The notes below the pieces were generated by a model. The model was not told the DNA's origin, searched no databases, and saw only the letters and a list, made by a program, of their open reading frames with translations. Shown here piece by piece: positions 63,938 to 64,000 of a stretch of DNA of 64,000 nucleotides. Numbering within the stretch: the first letter of the stretch is position 1; every line of letters starts with the position of its first letter. The stretch comes from Petrimonas sp. IBARAKI (GTDB lineage: Bacteria > Bacteroidota > Bacteroidia > Bacteroidales > Dysgonomonadaceae). The position numbers and the translations under genes were made by a program. The DNA lies in assembly GCA_002356435.2 (NCBI GenBank), contig AP018040.2, forward strand, positions 2,046,001 to 2,110,000, read 5' to 3'.

Positions 63938-64000
63938 AAATCGTACAAATGCAGCCGGTAATAAGTCAACATCCGGTCGATGATCAGGTTCCTGTCGTTC
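63895..64000 (-). CDS. recO: C-terminal end of a RecO-like DNA repair protein (cut by window edge)
   Basis: Open minus-strand frame from the window edge to a TGA at 63895. It reads NDRNLIIDRMLTYYRLHLYD, then FQPIKSLDVLRELS. The ending HLxDFxxIKSLxVLxEL is the usual C-terminus of Bacteroidetes RecO, which loads RecA with RecF/RecR. Only 34 residues are visible, so the call rests on this ending. It overlaps the thiamine diphosphokinase gene tail to tail. Confidence 0.6.
   Translation of the reverse strand, partial: NDRNLIIDRMLTYYRLHLYDFQPIKSLDVLRELS

Overview
The window is chromosomal DNA of a member of the Bacteroidetes, most likely a Bacteroidales of the Dysgonomonadaceae/Porphyromonadaceae type (Proteiniphilum or Petrimonas relatives). 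The genus is an inference. The signs are a SusC/SusD pair, the GluP-GalK-GalM galactose set, DUF4199, a paired NspC and SpeA, a class II ribonucleotide reductase, promoters of the TTTG-N19/20-TAnnTTTG type, and starts without clear Shine-Dalgarno sequences. No rRNA, tRNA, CRISPR array or intact insertion sequence was seen.

Layout. 1-5 kb: a minus-strand run (DUF4199, glycosyltransferase, nitroreductase, truncated ApbE), then a nucleobase permease and a TlpA-type thioredoxin. 5-14 kb: a redox and sugar-oxidation region. It holds cytochrome c maturation protein CcsBA, three Gfo/Idh/MocA oxidoreductases, a Tat-exported xylose-isomerase-like protein, and a tetraheme NapC/NrfH-type cytochrome fused to a formylglycine-generating-enzyme-like domain. 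14-25 kb: a polysaccharide utilisation locus with SusD, SusC, an MFS transporter and a GH92 enzyme. Inside it are a small repressor-like gene pair and the decayed remains of a GH51 arabinofuranosidase and a second MFS transporter. 25-31 kb: an acyl-CoA ligase and the galactose operon galM-gluP-galK with a NUDIX-type regulator, preceded by a strong palindrome. 31-45 kb: housekeeping genes (CorC-like protein, nucleotidyltransferase, ArfB, RluA, FabG, TetR, TrpB2, chromate transporter pair, TopA, IMPACT, NrdJ). This stretch has two RNA elements: an attenuator-like leader before trpB2 and a rod-shaped ncRNA that looks like 6S RNA. 45-55 kb: serpin, the polyamine genes speA and nspC, nadD, GlsB and ClpB. 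55-59 kb: a VWA-domain protein divergent from an ECF sigma factor and a TonB- or anti-sigma-like membrane protein that carries the same short signature. 59-64 kb: a nitric oxide defence cluster (Rrf2 regulator, quinol NO reductase, Ric), thiamine diphosphokinase and the end of recO.

Two arrangements seem most worth study. The first is the apparent operon at 8.6-12.6 kb, in which a membrane tetraheme cytochrome/FGE-like fusion is followed at short spacing by a Tat-exported oxidoreductase and a Tat-exported isomerase-like protein, with the heme-attachment protein CcsBA next door. It suggests periplasmic sugar oxidation coupled to the quinone pool. The second is the VWA / sigma / TonB-like divergent unit.
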